Below, one piece after another: positions 35,686-43,081 of a DNA stretch of 43,081 bases. Source of the stretch: Alcanivorax sp. (GTDB lineage: Bacteria > Pseudomonadota > Gammaproteobacteria > Pseudomonadales > Alcanivoracaceae); assembly GCF_014762765.1 (NCBI RefSeq), contig NZ_JABURH010000146.1, positions 1-43,081 on the forward strand, read 5' to 3'. The notes below the pieces were generated by a model, which had not been told where the DNA came from, searched no databases, and saw only the letters and a program-made list of their open reading frames with translations. Position 1 is the first letter of the stretch, and each line of letters begins with the position of its first letter. The position numbers and the translations under genes were made by a program.

Positions 35686-37152
35686 CTACACCAAACGCTT
35701 GCGGGCGCTGGATGACGGTATTCTCATCGCCTCTCTGTACTTGGCGACTGTCCGGCGCGCCACGTTGATTCCCTGCTCGTTCAGCAAGCTTGCCAGCTTG
35801 TTGTCGCTGAGCGGCTTGCGGGGATTCTCGGCAGCGACCAGCTTCTTAATAATGGCACGAATAGCGGTGGAGGAACACTCACCGCCGCCGTCTGTTCCCA
35901 CGTGACTTGAGAAGAAATATTTCAGCTCAAAGACGCCGCGGGGTGTCATCATGTATTTCTGGTTGGTGACCCGACTAATGGTCGATTCGTGCATCTCGAC
36001 GGCATCGGCAATGTCGGCCAGAACCAGGGGTTTCATGGCCTCCTCTCCATAATCGAAGAAGTCCTGCTGGACTTCAACAATGCGGGTGGCCACCTTCAGC
36101 AGGGTGTCGTGGCGGCTTTGCAGGCTCTTGATGAACCACTTGGCCTCCTGCACGCAGTTGCGCAGGTACTGACCATCCTCTCCCCCGGCTTTGCGGGCCA
36201 TGGCGGCGTACTGCTGCTGCAGGTTGACCTTGGGCAGCACCTCCTCGTTCAGGCTCACCTGCCAGTGGCCCTGATGCTGGCGCACGATCACGTCCGGCAC
36301 CGCATAATCTACCTGGCTTTCACCGATCTGCTCCCCGGGTGCCGGGTCCAGGGTGCGTAGCAGCGAGAGAGCGTCGAGCAGGTTTTCCTCGCTGATCTGC
36401 AGTACCCGGCGCAGGGCGGCATAGTCGTGCTTTTCCAGTAGCTCCAGATGCCCCAGCAGGGCCAGGGCATAGTCCAGAAAGGGGGTGTCCGTGGGCAGTT
36501 GGCGCAGCTGCACCTGCAGGCAGTCGGCCAGATCCAGACTGGCGACTCCTACCGGGTCGAATTGTTGCAGGCGGTGCTGGACAGCCAGGACTTCATCGGC
36601 TTCCAGCTCGTCACCTTCGGTGAGCAGGTCATCCTGGGCGTTCATCATTGCCACAATGTCGTCCACGGTGACGGTCAGATAGCCGCGATCGTCCAGGGAT
36701 TCGATGATGGTCATGGCGATAATGCGGTCCACATCGCTCATGGGGGTCAGGTTCAGTTGCCAGAGCAGATGGTCCTGCAGGTTGCCGGCCACGCTATGGC
36801 GTTGCTGCCAGTCGTCGGCGTCGTCGGGGAGGGCGGCGGAAGTGCTGCTGGTCTGACCGGAATAGACATCGTCCCATTCCGTTTCGATGCCCGGCTCGTC
36901 GTCCACGAACTCTTCCAGGGCATCGTCCCGCTCGGTATCCAGCTCCTGGTCGTCCTGACGTTCTTCGTCAGCGTCGGGCAGGGATTCGTCACCAAAATCG
37001 TCGGCCAGCTCCAGCAATGGATTGCTTTCCACGGCCTGCTGAATCTCCTGACGCAGGTCCAGCGTGGAGAGCTGCAAAAGGCGGATAGCCTGCTGCAGCT
37101 GCGGTGTCATGGTCAGCTGCTGGCCGATTTGTAGTTGTAGGCTTGGCTTCAT
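35686..37152 (-). CDS. rpoN: RNA polymerase sigma-54 factor
   Basis: RpoN directs polymerase to -24/-12 promoters that need AAA+ activators, covering nitrogen, motility and other regulons. The 488-residue protein has the Gln/Leu-rich region I (MTPQLQQAIRLLQLSTLDL), an acidic region II (about 55-115), the core-binding region, and the RpoN box ARRTVAKYRE (about 465-474) that reads the -24 element. It is preceded by lptB, with a 256-bp gap holding a heptad-armed element and hairpins, longer than usual for this junction. Confidence 0.97.
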   Translation of the reverse strand: MKPSLQLQIGQQLTMTPQLQQAIRLLQLSTLDLRQEIQQAVESNPLLELADDFGDESLPDADEERQDDQELDTERDDALEEFVDDEPGIETEWDDVYSGQTSSTSAALPDDADDWQQRHSVAGNLQDHLLWQLNLTPMSDVDRIIAMTIIESLDDRGYLTVTVDDIVAMMNAQDDLLTEGDELEADEVLAVQHRLQQFDPVGVASLDLADCLQVQLRQLPTDTPFLDYALALLGHLELLEKHDYAALRRVLQISEENLLDALSLLRTLDPAPGEQIGESQVDYAVPDVIVRQHQGHWQVSLNEEVLPKVNLQQQYAAMARKAGGEDGQYLRNCVQEAKWFIKSLQSRHDTLLKVATRIVEVQQDFFDYGEEAMKPLVLADIADAVEMHESTISRVTNQKYMMTPRGVFELKYFFSSHVGTDGGGECSSTAIRAIIKKLVAAENPRKPLSDNKLASLLNEQGINVARRTVAKYREAMRIPSSSARKRLV

Positions 37153-37315
37153 ACTGCTCAGGCTGATGTCGTCCCCAAAACCTGAGAATAGCAGTCTATC
37201 TGCAATACAAGCAATATTTGTGCCAATGGTGGTTCTGTGCTAAGGGAGGCAATTAATAGTTAATAATGAATAATTAATAACGTCGCGGAATAGCTTGTCT
37301 TTTTTTCAAGGTAAG

Positions 37316-37344
37316 AGGCCGCGCTCATGCTTTGGGCGCGGCCT
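37316..37344. terminator. GC-rich hairpin in element core
   Basis: AGGCCGCGC pairs with GCGCGGCCT (9 bp, 11-base loop). No T-tract follows on either strand, so intrinsic termination is uncertain. The stem shares AGGCCGCGC with the prs hairpin at 268-298, which is also enclosed by heptad arms. It may act as an attenuator or RNA stabiliser between lptB and rpoN. Confidence 0.5.
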
Positions 37345-37347
37345 AAT

Positions 37348-37368
37348 CGCTTGCAAACAGTGCAAGCG
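37348..37368. repeat. Second hairpin in element core
   Basis: CGCTTGCA and TGCAAGCG form a perfect 8-bp stem with a 5-base AACAG loop, immediately beside the hairpin at 37316-37344. No T-tract is present. Its role is unknown. Confidence 0.5.
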
Positions 37369-37408
37369 GCTGTCGCGTAGCTATTCATTATTAACTATTA
37401 ATTGCCTT

Positions 37409-38134
37409 TTACAGCCTGAAGTCCGCCCCTAGATACACATCCCGTACCTGCTGGTTGCCGAGGATAGTGTCTGCATCGCCGGAGGCAATGATGTGGCCGG
37501 CGCTGACGATGTAGGCAGTGTCGCAGATATCCAGCGTTTCACGCACGTTGTGGTCGGTGATCAGTACGCCGATGCCCCGTTCTTTCAGGTGGCGAATGAT
37601 GCCCTTGATGTCGTTCACGGAAATCGGATCCACCCCGGCAAAGGGCTCATCCAGCAGAATGAAATCCGGGTCGGTGGCCAGGCCGCGGGCGATTTCCGCC
37701 CGGCGCCGTTCGCCGCCGGACAGGCTCATTCCCAGGGAATCGCGAATGTGAGTGATATGGAATTCCTTGAGCAGGCTTTCCATGCGCTCGTGACGTTCCG
37801 CCTTGCTCAGTTCCTTGCGGGTTTCCAGGATCGCCATGATGTTTTCTTCCACGGTCAGGCGGCGGAAGATGCTGGCTTCCTGGGGCAGATAGCCGATGCC
37901 GCGCTGAGCGCGGCCATGCATGGGCAGATGGGTGATGTCTGCCTCATTGATATCGATCCGTCCGGCATCCGCTTCCACCAGGCCCACGATCATGTAGAAA
38001 CAGGTGGTCTTGCCGGCCCCGTTGGGGCCGAGCAGGCCGACGATCTGGCCGGCTTCCACGTCCAGGGAGACATCTTCGATAACCCGGCGGCCCTTATAGC
38101 TTTTTGCCAGGTGGTGGGCGCGTAAATGGCTCAT
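37409..38134 (-). CDS. lptB: LPS export ABC transporter ATPase LptB
   Basis: LptB powers extraction of LPS from the inner membrane with LptF and LptG. The 241-residue protein has Walker A GPNGAGKT (36-43), signature LSGGE (138-142), Walker B LLDEP (160-164) and the switch His in TDHNVRE. The start overlaps the lptA stop by ATGA, so the two are translationally coupled. Its stop is followed by AAGGCA and a heptad-armed element before rpoN. Confidence 0.97.
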   Translation of the reverse strand: MSHLRAHHLAKSYKGRRVIEDVSLDVEAGQIVGLLGPNGAGKTTCFYMIVGLVEADAGRIDINEADITHLPMHGRAQRGIGYLPQEASIFRRLTVEENIMAILETRKELSKAERHERMESLLKEFHITHIRDSLGMSLSGGERRRAEIARGLATDPDFILLDEPFAGVDPISVNDIKGIIRHLKERGIGVLITDHNVRETLDICDTAYIVSAGHIIASGDADTILGNQQVRDVYLGADFRL

Positions 38135-38691
38135 TGGGTGTTTGGCTCCGCCTCGGGGGAGGGCTCTTCGGGCGCCTCGCCGTTTTCATTGTCGTCTGCG
38201 GGTGGGGCTTGCTCGGGTGTCTGGTTCTCGGCCGGGATCACCAGTCGCACCCGCTTGTCGCCTTCACTACTGGCGTCCACCCGCTTGGAGTCCAGACTGT
38301 ATTCCACCTTGGCGCCTTCGAAGGTGTTGCCCAGGTGCTCAATATAGGCGTCTCCGGTGAGGACCAGGGTGCGTTTGCGGATATCGTAAACCAGGTTGTT
38401 GGCGTGGGCCTGCAGGTCCTTGCCTTCTTCCATGCGTACCGGGGTGCCGGAGGCTTCCACGCGGGTCAGTTCGCCATTGCGTGTATACAGACGCATTTCG
38501 TCGGCAAACAGTTTGCGTTTTCCCTGTATCAGCTCCACGTTGCCGCGATACAGGCCGCTGCCTGCATCCTGTTCGAAGCGGCCGGAGTCAGCGGTGACAG
38601 ACACCGGCATTTGCGGCGGAGCGGCCACAGCGCTTACGGGCAGGGTAACTGCCAGGGCGATGATGTTAAGAAGCCGGCGCGTCAAACTCAC
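38131..38691 (-). CDS. lptA: LPS transport periplasmic protein LptA
   Basis: LptA oligomerises into the periplasmic bridge that carries LPS from LptC to LptD. The 186-residue protein has a signal peptide with likely cleavage after about residue 23 (SAVA/APPQ). An OstA-type beta-jellyroll follows, with [20 protein letters not shown] and [18 protein letters not shown], and then an acidic Pro/Glu-rich tail. The start is GTG at 38691, supported by GGAG at 6 bases. It overlaps the end of lptC by 26 bases in another frame. Confidence 0.94.
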   Translation of the reverse strand: MSLTRRLLNIIALAVTLPVSAVAAPPQMPVSVTADSGRFEQDAGSGLYRGNVELIQGKRKLFADEMRLYTRNGELTRVEASGTPVRMEEGKDLQAHANNLVYDIRKRTLVLTGDAYIEHLGNTFEGAKVEYSLDSKRVDASSEGDKRVRLVIPAENQTPEQAPPADDNENGEAPEEPSPEAEPNTQ

Positions 38692-39223
38692 TCTTTACTC
38701 CTTTTTCAAGGGTCAGGATGCCCTTGTCGAGATCGGCCTCCAGCGCTCCCGCGCGGGTTTTACCGGATTCAAATTCCAGGTCCACACTGCCGGGAGAGCT
38801 GGCGATATTGGTGTCGCTACGAAAGCGCAACTCCTGGGTATCCAGGGTGATTTTCTGTTGCTGGTTACGGGCTTTTACATCGCCGGAGAATACAATCAGA
38901 TCGCCGTTTTCCTGGACCACTCCCTGTTCGCTAACAATGGTCCAGCTGCCTTTGTCGTTGGCCATTTCCAGCTCGGGTTGCTGCATTTCCGTGAGCGGGT
39001 TGTGATCATACTGGGTCAGGGTCTCGGCGGTCAGATAGTACTGGAGACTGCCGTCCTCTTCACTAAAAGCCCGTGCCGTTATGCTTTTGGCGACAATTGC
39101 GGGCGCGGTGAGGATGCCGTCTTCCTGCCCGGGGAGGGTGTCATCCCACTCATGCAGAGTCATCAGCATGACCAGCCCCAGCATCAGGATGCCGGTGGCA
39201 CTGAGCAGGCCCTGGCGCTTCAT
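38666..39223 (-). CDS. lptC: LPS export protein LptC
   Basis: LptC is an inner-membrane-anchored protein that receives LPS from LptB2FG and hands it to LptA. The 185-residue protein has one N-terminal membrane helix (about 7-23, LSATGILMLGLVMLMTL) and an LptC/OstA-like beta fold with AEDGSLQYYL-type and VFSGDVKARN segments. It starts with ATGA over the kdsC stop. Sequence identity across this family is low, so position adds weight to the call. Confidence 0.92.
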   Translation of the reverse strand: MKRQGLLSATGILMLGLVMLMTLHEWDDTLPGQEDGILTAPAIVAKSITARAFSEEDGSLQYYLTAETLTQYDHNPLTEMQQPELEMANDKGSWTIVSEQGVVQENGDLIVFSGDVKARNQQQKITLDTQELRFRSDTNIASSPGSVDLEFESGKTRAGALEADLDKGILTLEKGVKSEFDAPAS

Positions 39224-39723
39224 GCCGGGCTCCGTTGCGCAAGGATAGCGTCGCAGATTTCACGAACCGCGCCTTCGCCGCCGCGCCGTTCGGTAATGTG
39301 ATCGGCAGCTGTCTTGGCGCAGTCATGGGCATTGGCAGGGGCAAAGCTGAGCCGGGCCCAGTCCAGGGCGCTCACGTCCGGTTCGTCATCGCCGGCATAG
39401 CCGGTCTCGCTGGCGGCGATGCCCAGCTTTTCCGCCAGATCCGCCAGGGCCACACCCTTGTCTTCGCGACCCTGTATCACATGGGTAATGCCCAGGTCGG
39501 CGGCGCGCTTGGCCACCATGGGCGTGTTGCGGCCGGTGATGATGGCGAGGGTGACGCCGCTGGCAGCCAGTTTTTTCAGGCCGTGGCCGTCCAGGGTGTT
39601 AAATACCTTGATGGCTTCGCCTTCAGGGCTGAAGTAGATGCGCCCGTCGGTCATCACCCCGTCCACGTCGAAGGCCATCAGGCGTAGATTCTGTGCATCA
39701 ATGGACGACAGTTGCATGGGCAT
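39220..39723 (-). CDS. kdsC: 3-deoxy-D-manno-octulosonate 8-phosphate phosphatase
   Basis: KdsC removes the phosphate from Kdo-8-phosphate in LPS core synthesis. The 167-residue HAD enzyme has the catalytic DVDGVMTDG (Asp19 and Asp21), motif II IITGRN and motif IV GDDEPDV, where many homologues have GDDLPD. It lacks a cap domain, as expected for a tetrameric C0-type HAD. It abuts kdsD with no gap and overlaps lptC by 4 bases. Confidence 0.95.
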   Translation of the reverse strand: MPMQLSSIDAQNLRLMAFDVDGVMTDGRIYFSPEGEAIKVFNTLDGHGLKKLAASGVTLAIITGRNTPMVAKRAADLGITHVIQGREDKGVALADLAEKLGIAASETGYAGDDEPDVSALDWARLSFAPANAHDCAKTAADHITERRGGEGAVREICDAILAQRSPA

Positions 39724-40692
39724 TTACACCACCCCCGCGCGCAGCAGGTCCTGCATGTTGAAGGCGCCCAGGGGCTTGTGGTCCATGTCGCAGACCATCA
39801 GGCCGTTGATTTTGCGGGTTTCCATGATCTGCAGGGCCTCTGCGGCCAGGTGGCCGGGTTCGATGGTGATCGGCTGAGCCACCATCACCTCATCGATGGT
39901 GGCCTTGCGGATGTCGATGTCGCGATCCAGCATGCGACGCAGGTCGCCATCCGTAAAGATGCCGGCCAGGGTGCCGTCGTCATGGGTGATGGCAGTCATG
40001 CCCAGGCCCTTGCGGGTCATTTCCAGCAGGGCTTCGCTGAGAGAAGTGCCGCTGGAGACTACCGGCAGTTGCTCGCCCGCATGCATGATGTCATCCACCT
40101 TCAATAGCAGGCGCCGGCCCAGGCTGCCGCCTGGGTGGCTCATGGCGAAATCTTCAGGGGTGAAGCCACGAGCTTCCAGCAGGGCGATGGCCAGGGCGTC
40201 GCCCATGGCCAGGGCGGCAGTGGTGGATGAGGTGGGGGCCAGATTGTGCGGGCAGGCTTCTTCGCTGACCGCCACGGTCAGGTGCACATCAGAGAGTTGT
40301 GCCAGGGCAGATTGCGGGCGGCCGGTCATGCCGATCAGCGCGGTACCCTTGCGCTTTATCACCGGCAAAATGGCCAGCACTTCGGCGGTTTCGCCGGAAT
40401 TGGACAGGGCCAGCACCACATCGTCGGGGGTGATCATGCCCAGGTCGCCGTGGGAGGCTTCGCCCGGGTGAACAAAGAAAGAGGGCGTGCCGGTGCTGGC
40501 CAGGGTGGCCGCCAGTTTGCTGCCCACATGGCCACTTTTCCCCATGCCGGTGACGATGACACGCCCGCGGGCGCCGAGCATAAGGTCGCAGGCGGCGGAA
40601 AAACTGTCATCCAGGCTGTCTTTCAGGGTCTCTACGGCTCTGGCTTCAATGTCCAGTACCCGCCGGCCTACGCCGATGTGGTCATGACTCAT
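39724..40692 (-). CDS. kdsD: Arabinose-5-phosphate isomerase
   Basis: KdsD converts ribulose 5-phosphate to arabinose 5-phosphate, the first step to Kdo. The 322-residue protein has an N-terminal SIS sugar-isomerase domain (VTGMGKSGHVGSKLAATLAS near 48-67; HPGEASHGDLGM) and two C-terminal CBS domains (about 205-320). GAGGAGAG stands just before the ATG. It heads the kdsDC-lptCAB unit and diverges from mlaC. Confidence 0.97.
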   Translation of the reverse strand: MSHDHIGVGRRVLDIEARAVETLKDSLDDSFSAACDLMLGARGRVIVTGMGKSGHVGSKLAATLASTGTPSFFVHPGEASHGDLGMITPDDVVLALSNSGETAEVLAILPVIKRKGTALIGMTGRPQSALAQLSDVHLTVAVSEEACPHNLAPTSSTTAALAMGDALAIALLEARGFTPEDFAMSHPGGSLGRRLLLKVDDIMHAGEQLPVVSSGTSLSEALLEMTRKGLGMTAITHDDGTLAGIFTDGDLRRMLDRDIDIRKATIDEVMVAQPITIEPGHLAAEALQIMETRKINGLMVCDMDHKPLGAFNMQDLLRAGVV

Positions 40693-40971
40693 TCAACTCT
40701 CCTCTGGTCGGGGCTGATTATACATTGCTGAACCGGCCACGTTGACCCGAATTGTGTTAAGGCGATTTTGAATAACACTAATGACAGCTGTTATCGGTCT
40801 TTACGGGTGGGACGCCTGCTTGTGGTTTCGTAATGCTTTGCAAAATAGGCGCAACAGATCCGGAACCGTTATGGGCTTTGTGACTCCAATAAACCAGACG
40901 CGGTTCAATGTGTTACTGGACAGCAGCGGTATAAAACCGTAAAACCGCCGGACATCAACAGGGAGTTTTCT
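40693..40971. promoter_or_regulatory. Divergent promoter region kdsD / mlaC
   Basis: This 279-bp gene-free stretch must hold a leftward promoter for kdsDC-lpt and a rightward one for mlaC. It is more AT-rich than the genes around it. An imperfect dyad ATAACA...TGTTAT spans 40772-40794, around CAGCTG. In Pseudomonas-type genomes mlaF, mlaE and mlaD lie between these two genes, and no remnant of them is visible here. Confidence 0.55.
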
Positions 40972-41616
40972 ATGCATTTGCAGCGTGTTATCCGGATCTG
41001 GCTGGCGATGGTGCTTACCGCCATGACCTCTTTGGCGGCGGCGGAAAATGATCCGCGACAGGTGGTGATGGAGGCGGTGGAACGCATGACATCACGCATT
41101 GAGGCAGAGCGGGAGCAACTGGAAGCGAATCCGGACCGGGCCAAGGAACTGGTGCGCGAGGAGCTTGGCGACCTTGTGGATTTCAAGCGCATCACCCGCA
41201 TGGTGATGGGCGATTACTTCGGGCCGTCCAGCAAGGAGCAGAAGTACCGCTTTCTGGATGTCTTCAAGAACAGCCTGATCAACACCTACGCCTCCGGTAT
41301 CACCCTTTATGAAGGTCAGAAGATTACCACCCTGCCCATGCAGGAAGGGGATCGTAAGGGTGACTATGCACGGGTACGCATGGAGGTGAAGACCAATTCA
41401 GGCAAGACTGTGCCGATCTATTACACCCTGTTCTTGCGTGATGGTCAGTGGCGGGTGATCAATGTTTACGTCAACGGTCTGGATTTGCGTGATACCTTCC
41501 AGAGTCAGTTCGCCCAGGGTATGCAGCAGTACAACGACATCGACAAGGTGATCGACAACTGGTCCGCGGACGCCAAGATCGATGCTGGCATCAAGGGCGA
41601 AGACCCGAAGGGCTGA
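40972..41616 (+). CDS. mlaC: Phospholipid-binding periplasmic protein MlaC (Ttg2D-like)
   Basis: MlaC carries phospholipid between the outer-membrane MlaA complex and inner-membrane MlaFEDB. The 214-residue protein has a signal peptide (likely cleavage after about residue 24, LAAA/EN). A MlaC-type domain follows with LEANPDRAKELVREEL, DFKRITRMVMGDYF and WRVINVYVNGLDL. GGGAG stands 6 bases before the ATG. Unlike the usual mlaFEDCB order, mlaF, E and D are missing upstream and mlaB is missing downstream, so the partners must be elsewhere or absent. Confidence 0.93.
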   Translation: MHLQRVIRIWLAMVLTAMTSLAAAENDPRQVVMEAVERMTSRIEAEREQLEANPDRAKELVREELGDLVDFKRITRMVMGDYFGPSSKEQKYRFLDVFKNSLINTYASGITLYEGQKITTLPMQEGDRKGDYARVRMEVKTNSGKTVPIYYTLFLRDGQWRVINVYVNGLDLRDTFQSQFAQGMQQYNDIDKVIDNWSADAKIDAGIKGEDPKG

Positions 41617-41678
41617 TTGTTAGGCCGCCGCCGCCGTGGCAAGGGGGCGCCGGCTCGCGTATTATTGGCGTTTTTACC

Positions 41679-41726
41679 AAGGAGCGGGTTTGTCCCGCTC
41701 CTTGCTGTTCGGGCCGCTGTCGGCCC
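41679..41726 (+). terminator. Two hairpins between mlaC and ibaG
   Basis: AAGGAGCGGG pairs with CCCGCTCCTT (10 bp, 5-base loop; 41679-41703). A second stem GGGCCG/CGGCCC follows at 41711-41726. Neither has a T-tract on the + strand, so they may attenuate or protect the transcript rather than end it. They occupy the space where mlaB would be expected. Confidence 0.45.
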
Positions 41727-41741
41727 TGATGAGGAGCGAAC

Positions 41742-41996
41742 ATGAATCCGGAAGAGGTAAAAGCGCTGGTCGAAGCCGGTTTTGATGATGCCGACGTGGC
41801 GGTAGAAGGCGGCGGTGACCGGTTCCAGATTCGCGTGATATCCAACGCCTTTGAGGGTCTGATGCCGGTGAAGAAGCAGCAGCTGGTGTACGCGACCATC
41901 AACGAGCAGATCCAGAGCAACACTATCCACGCGGTGCAGATCATTACCTATACACCGGCCGAGTGGGAAAAAGCCCAGAAAATGGGTATCGGCTGA
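41742..41996 (+). CDS. ibaG: BolA-family protein IbaG
   Basis: IbaG (YrbA) is a small BolA-like protein that binds monothiol glutaredoxin Fe-S clusters and is linked to acid stress. The 84-residue protein shows DRFQIRVISNAFEGLMPVKK and the conserved His of the C-terminal helix region (SNTIHAVQI). A GAGGAGCGAAC leader stands before the ATG. It precedes murA, as in most gammaproteobacteria. Confidence 0.94.
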   Translation: MNPEEVKALVEAGFDDADVAVEGGGDRFQIRVISNAFEGLMPVKKQQLVYATINEQIQSNTIHAVQIITYTPAEWEKAQKMGIG

Positions 41997-42027
41997 GGCA
42001 TTGCGCCCGGCCTTCTGACAAGCCTAG

Positions 42028-43081
<1,054 letters not shown>

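Larger units (their letters stand above)
37252..37402. repeat. RTTRAYA heptad-armed palindromic element with hairpin core
   Basis: Four units on the left (ATTAATA, GTTAATA, ATGAATA, ATTAATA; 37252-37279) face three inverse units on the right (TATTCAT, TATTAAC, TATTAAT; 37382-37402). The outermost sequences match as GGCAATTAATAG and its complement, giving terminal inverted repeats of about 25 bp. The core (37280-37381) holds two strong hairpins. It lies between lptB and rpoN, 6 bases (TGCCTT) from the lptB stop. Confidence 0.87.

Noticed and set aside
20409-37402. Heptad arrays considered as a CRISPR array
   Set aside because: Units are 7 bp and contiguous with no spacers, and no cas genes are nearby.

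Overview
The window is a compact, GC-rich (roughly 60 % by eye) gammaproteobacterial chromosome segment carrying mostly housekeeping genes. Gene content and order follow two Pseudomonas-type neighbourhoods, recalled from memory rather than searched: rplY-prs-tRNA-Gln-ispE-lolB-TPR-hemA-prfA-prmC-moeB, and gatBAC/mreBCD-maf-yhdP-nit-tldD-darP-pmbA-ptsO-rapZ-ptsN-hpf-rpoN-lptBAC-kdsCD-mla-ibaG-murA. A marine Alcanivorax-like member of the Oceanospirillales/Pseudomonadales is my best guess. The genus is inference.

Layout. 1-9005: translation, PRPP, isoprenoid, lipoprotein-sorting and heme genes (rplY start, prs, tRNA-Gln, ispE, lolB and a TPR lipoprotein leftward; hemA-prfA-prmC and a MoeB/ThiF-type enzyme rightward). 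9006-14508: an accessory block between the two conserved neighbourhoods, holding a patatin phospholipase with a degenerate cyclic-nucleotide fold, three small or unknown genes, a two-lobed cyclic-nucleotide-fold protein and a crotonase with an isomerase-like active site. 14563-17766: gatCAB leftward. 18002-27225: mreBCD-maf-yhdP-nit-tldD rightward. 27225-29211: an inserted pair, a single-domain cNMP sensor followed by a lipoprotein joining MORN repeats to a caspase-like C13 peptidase. 29342-32081: darP, pmbA and a membrane protein. 32150-40692: one long leftward series from kdsD through lptCAB, rpoN, hpf, ptsN, rapZ and ptsO to mgtE. 40972-43081: mlaC, ibaG and a murA that runs off the window.

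How the genes work together. Much of the window serves the envelope: LolB sorts lipoproteins, LptABC moves LPS, KdsC/KdsD make its Kdo, MurA starts peptidoglycan, MreBCD sets rod shape, and MlaC and YhdP handle phospholipids. RpoN, Hpf, PtsN, RapZ and the NPr-type HPr form the usual sigma-54/nitrogen-PTS cluster. PrmC modifies the PrfA encoded just before it, and GatCAB makes Gln-tRNA(Gln) and/or Asn-tRNA(Asn) by transamidation.

The most unusual signal is non-coding. At six places, a gene ends in or within a few bases of tandem 7-bp units (RTTRAYA or GCYNCAA), usually four per arm and often as two inverted arms around a short core. Two single-armed copies are followed by a REP hairpin with a GTAG head, and a third REP site is an inverted pair. 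These elements form the C-termini of two proteins and lie directly before maf and mgtE. The conserved blocks also lack expected genes: rng between maf and yhdP, and mlaFED and mlaB around mlaC.

No gene-free stretch exceeds 300 bp. The longest are 4666-4945 and 40693-40971 (divergent promoter regions), 81-349 (prs terminator within a heptad palindrome) and 37153-37408 (heptad element with two hairpins).
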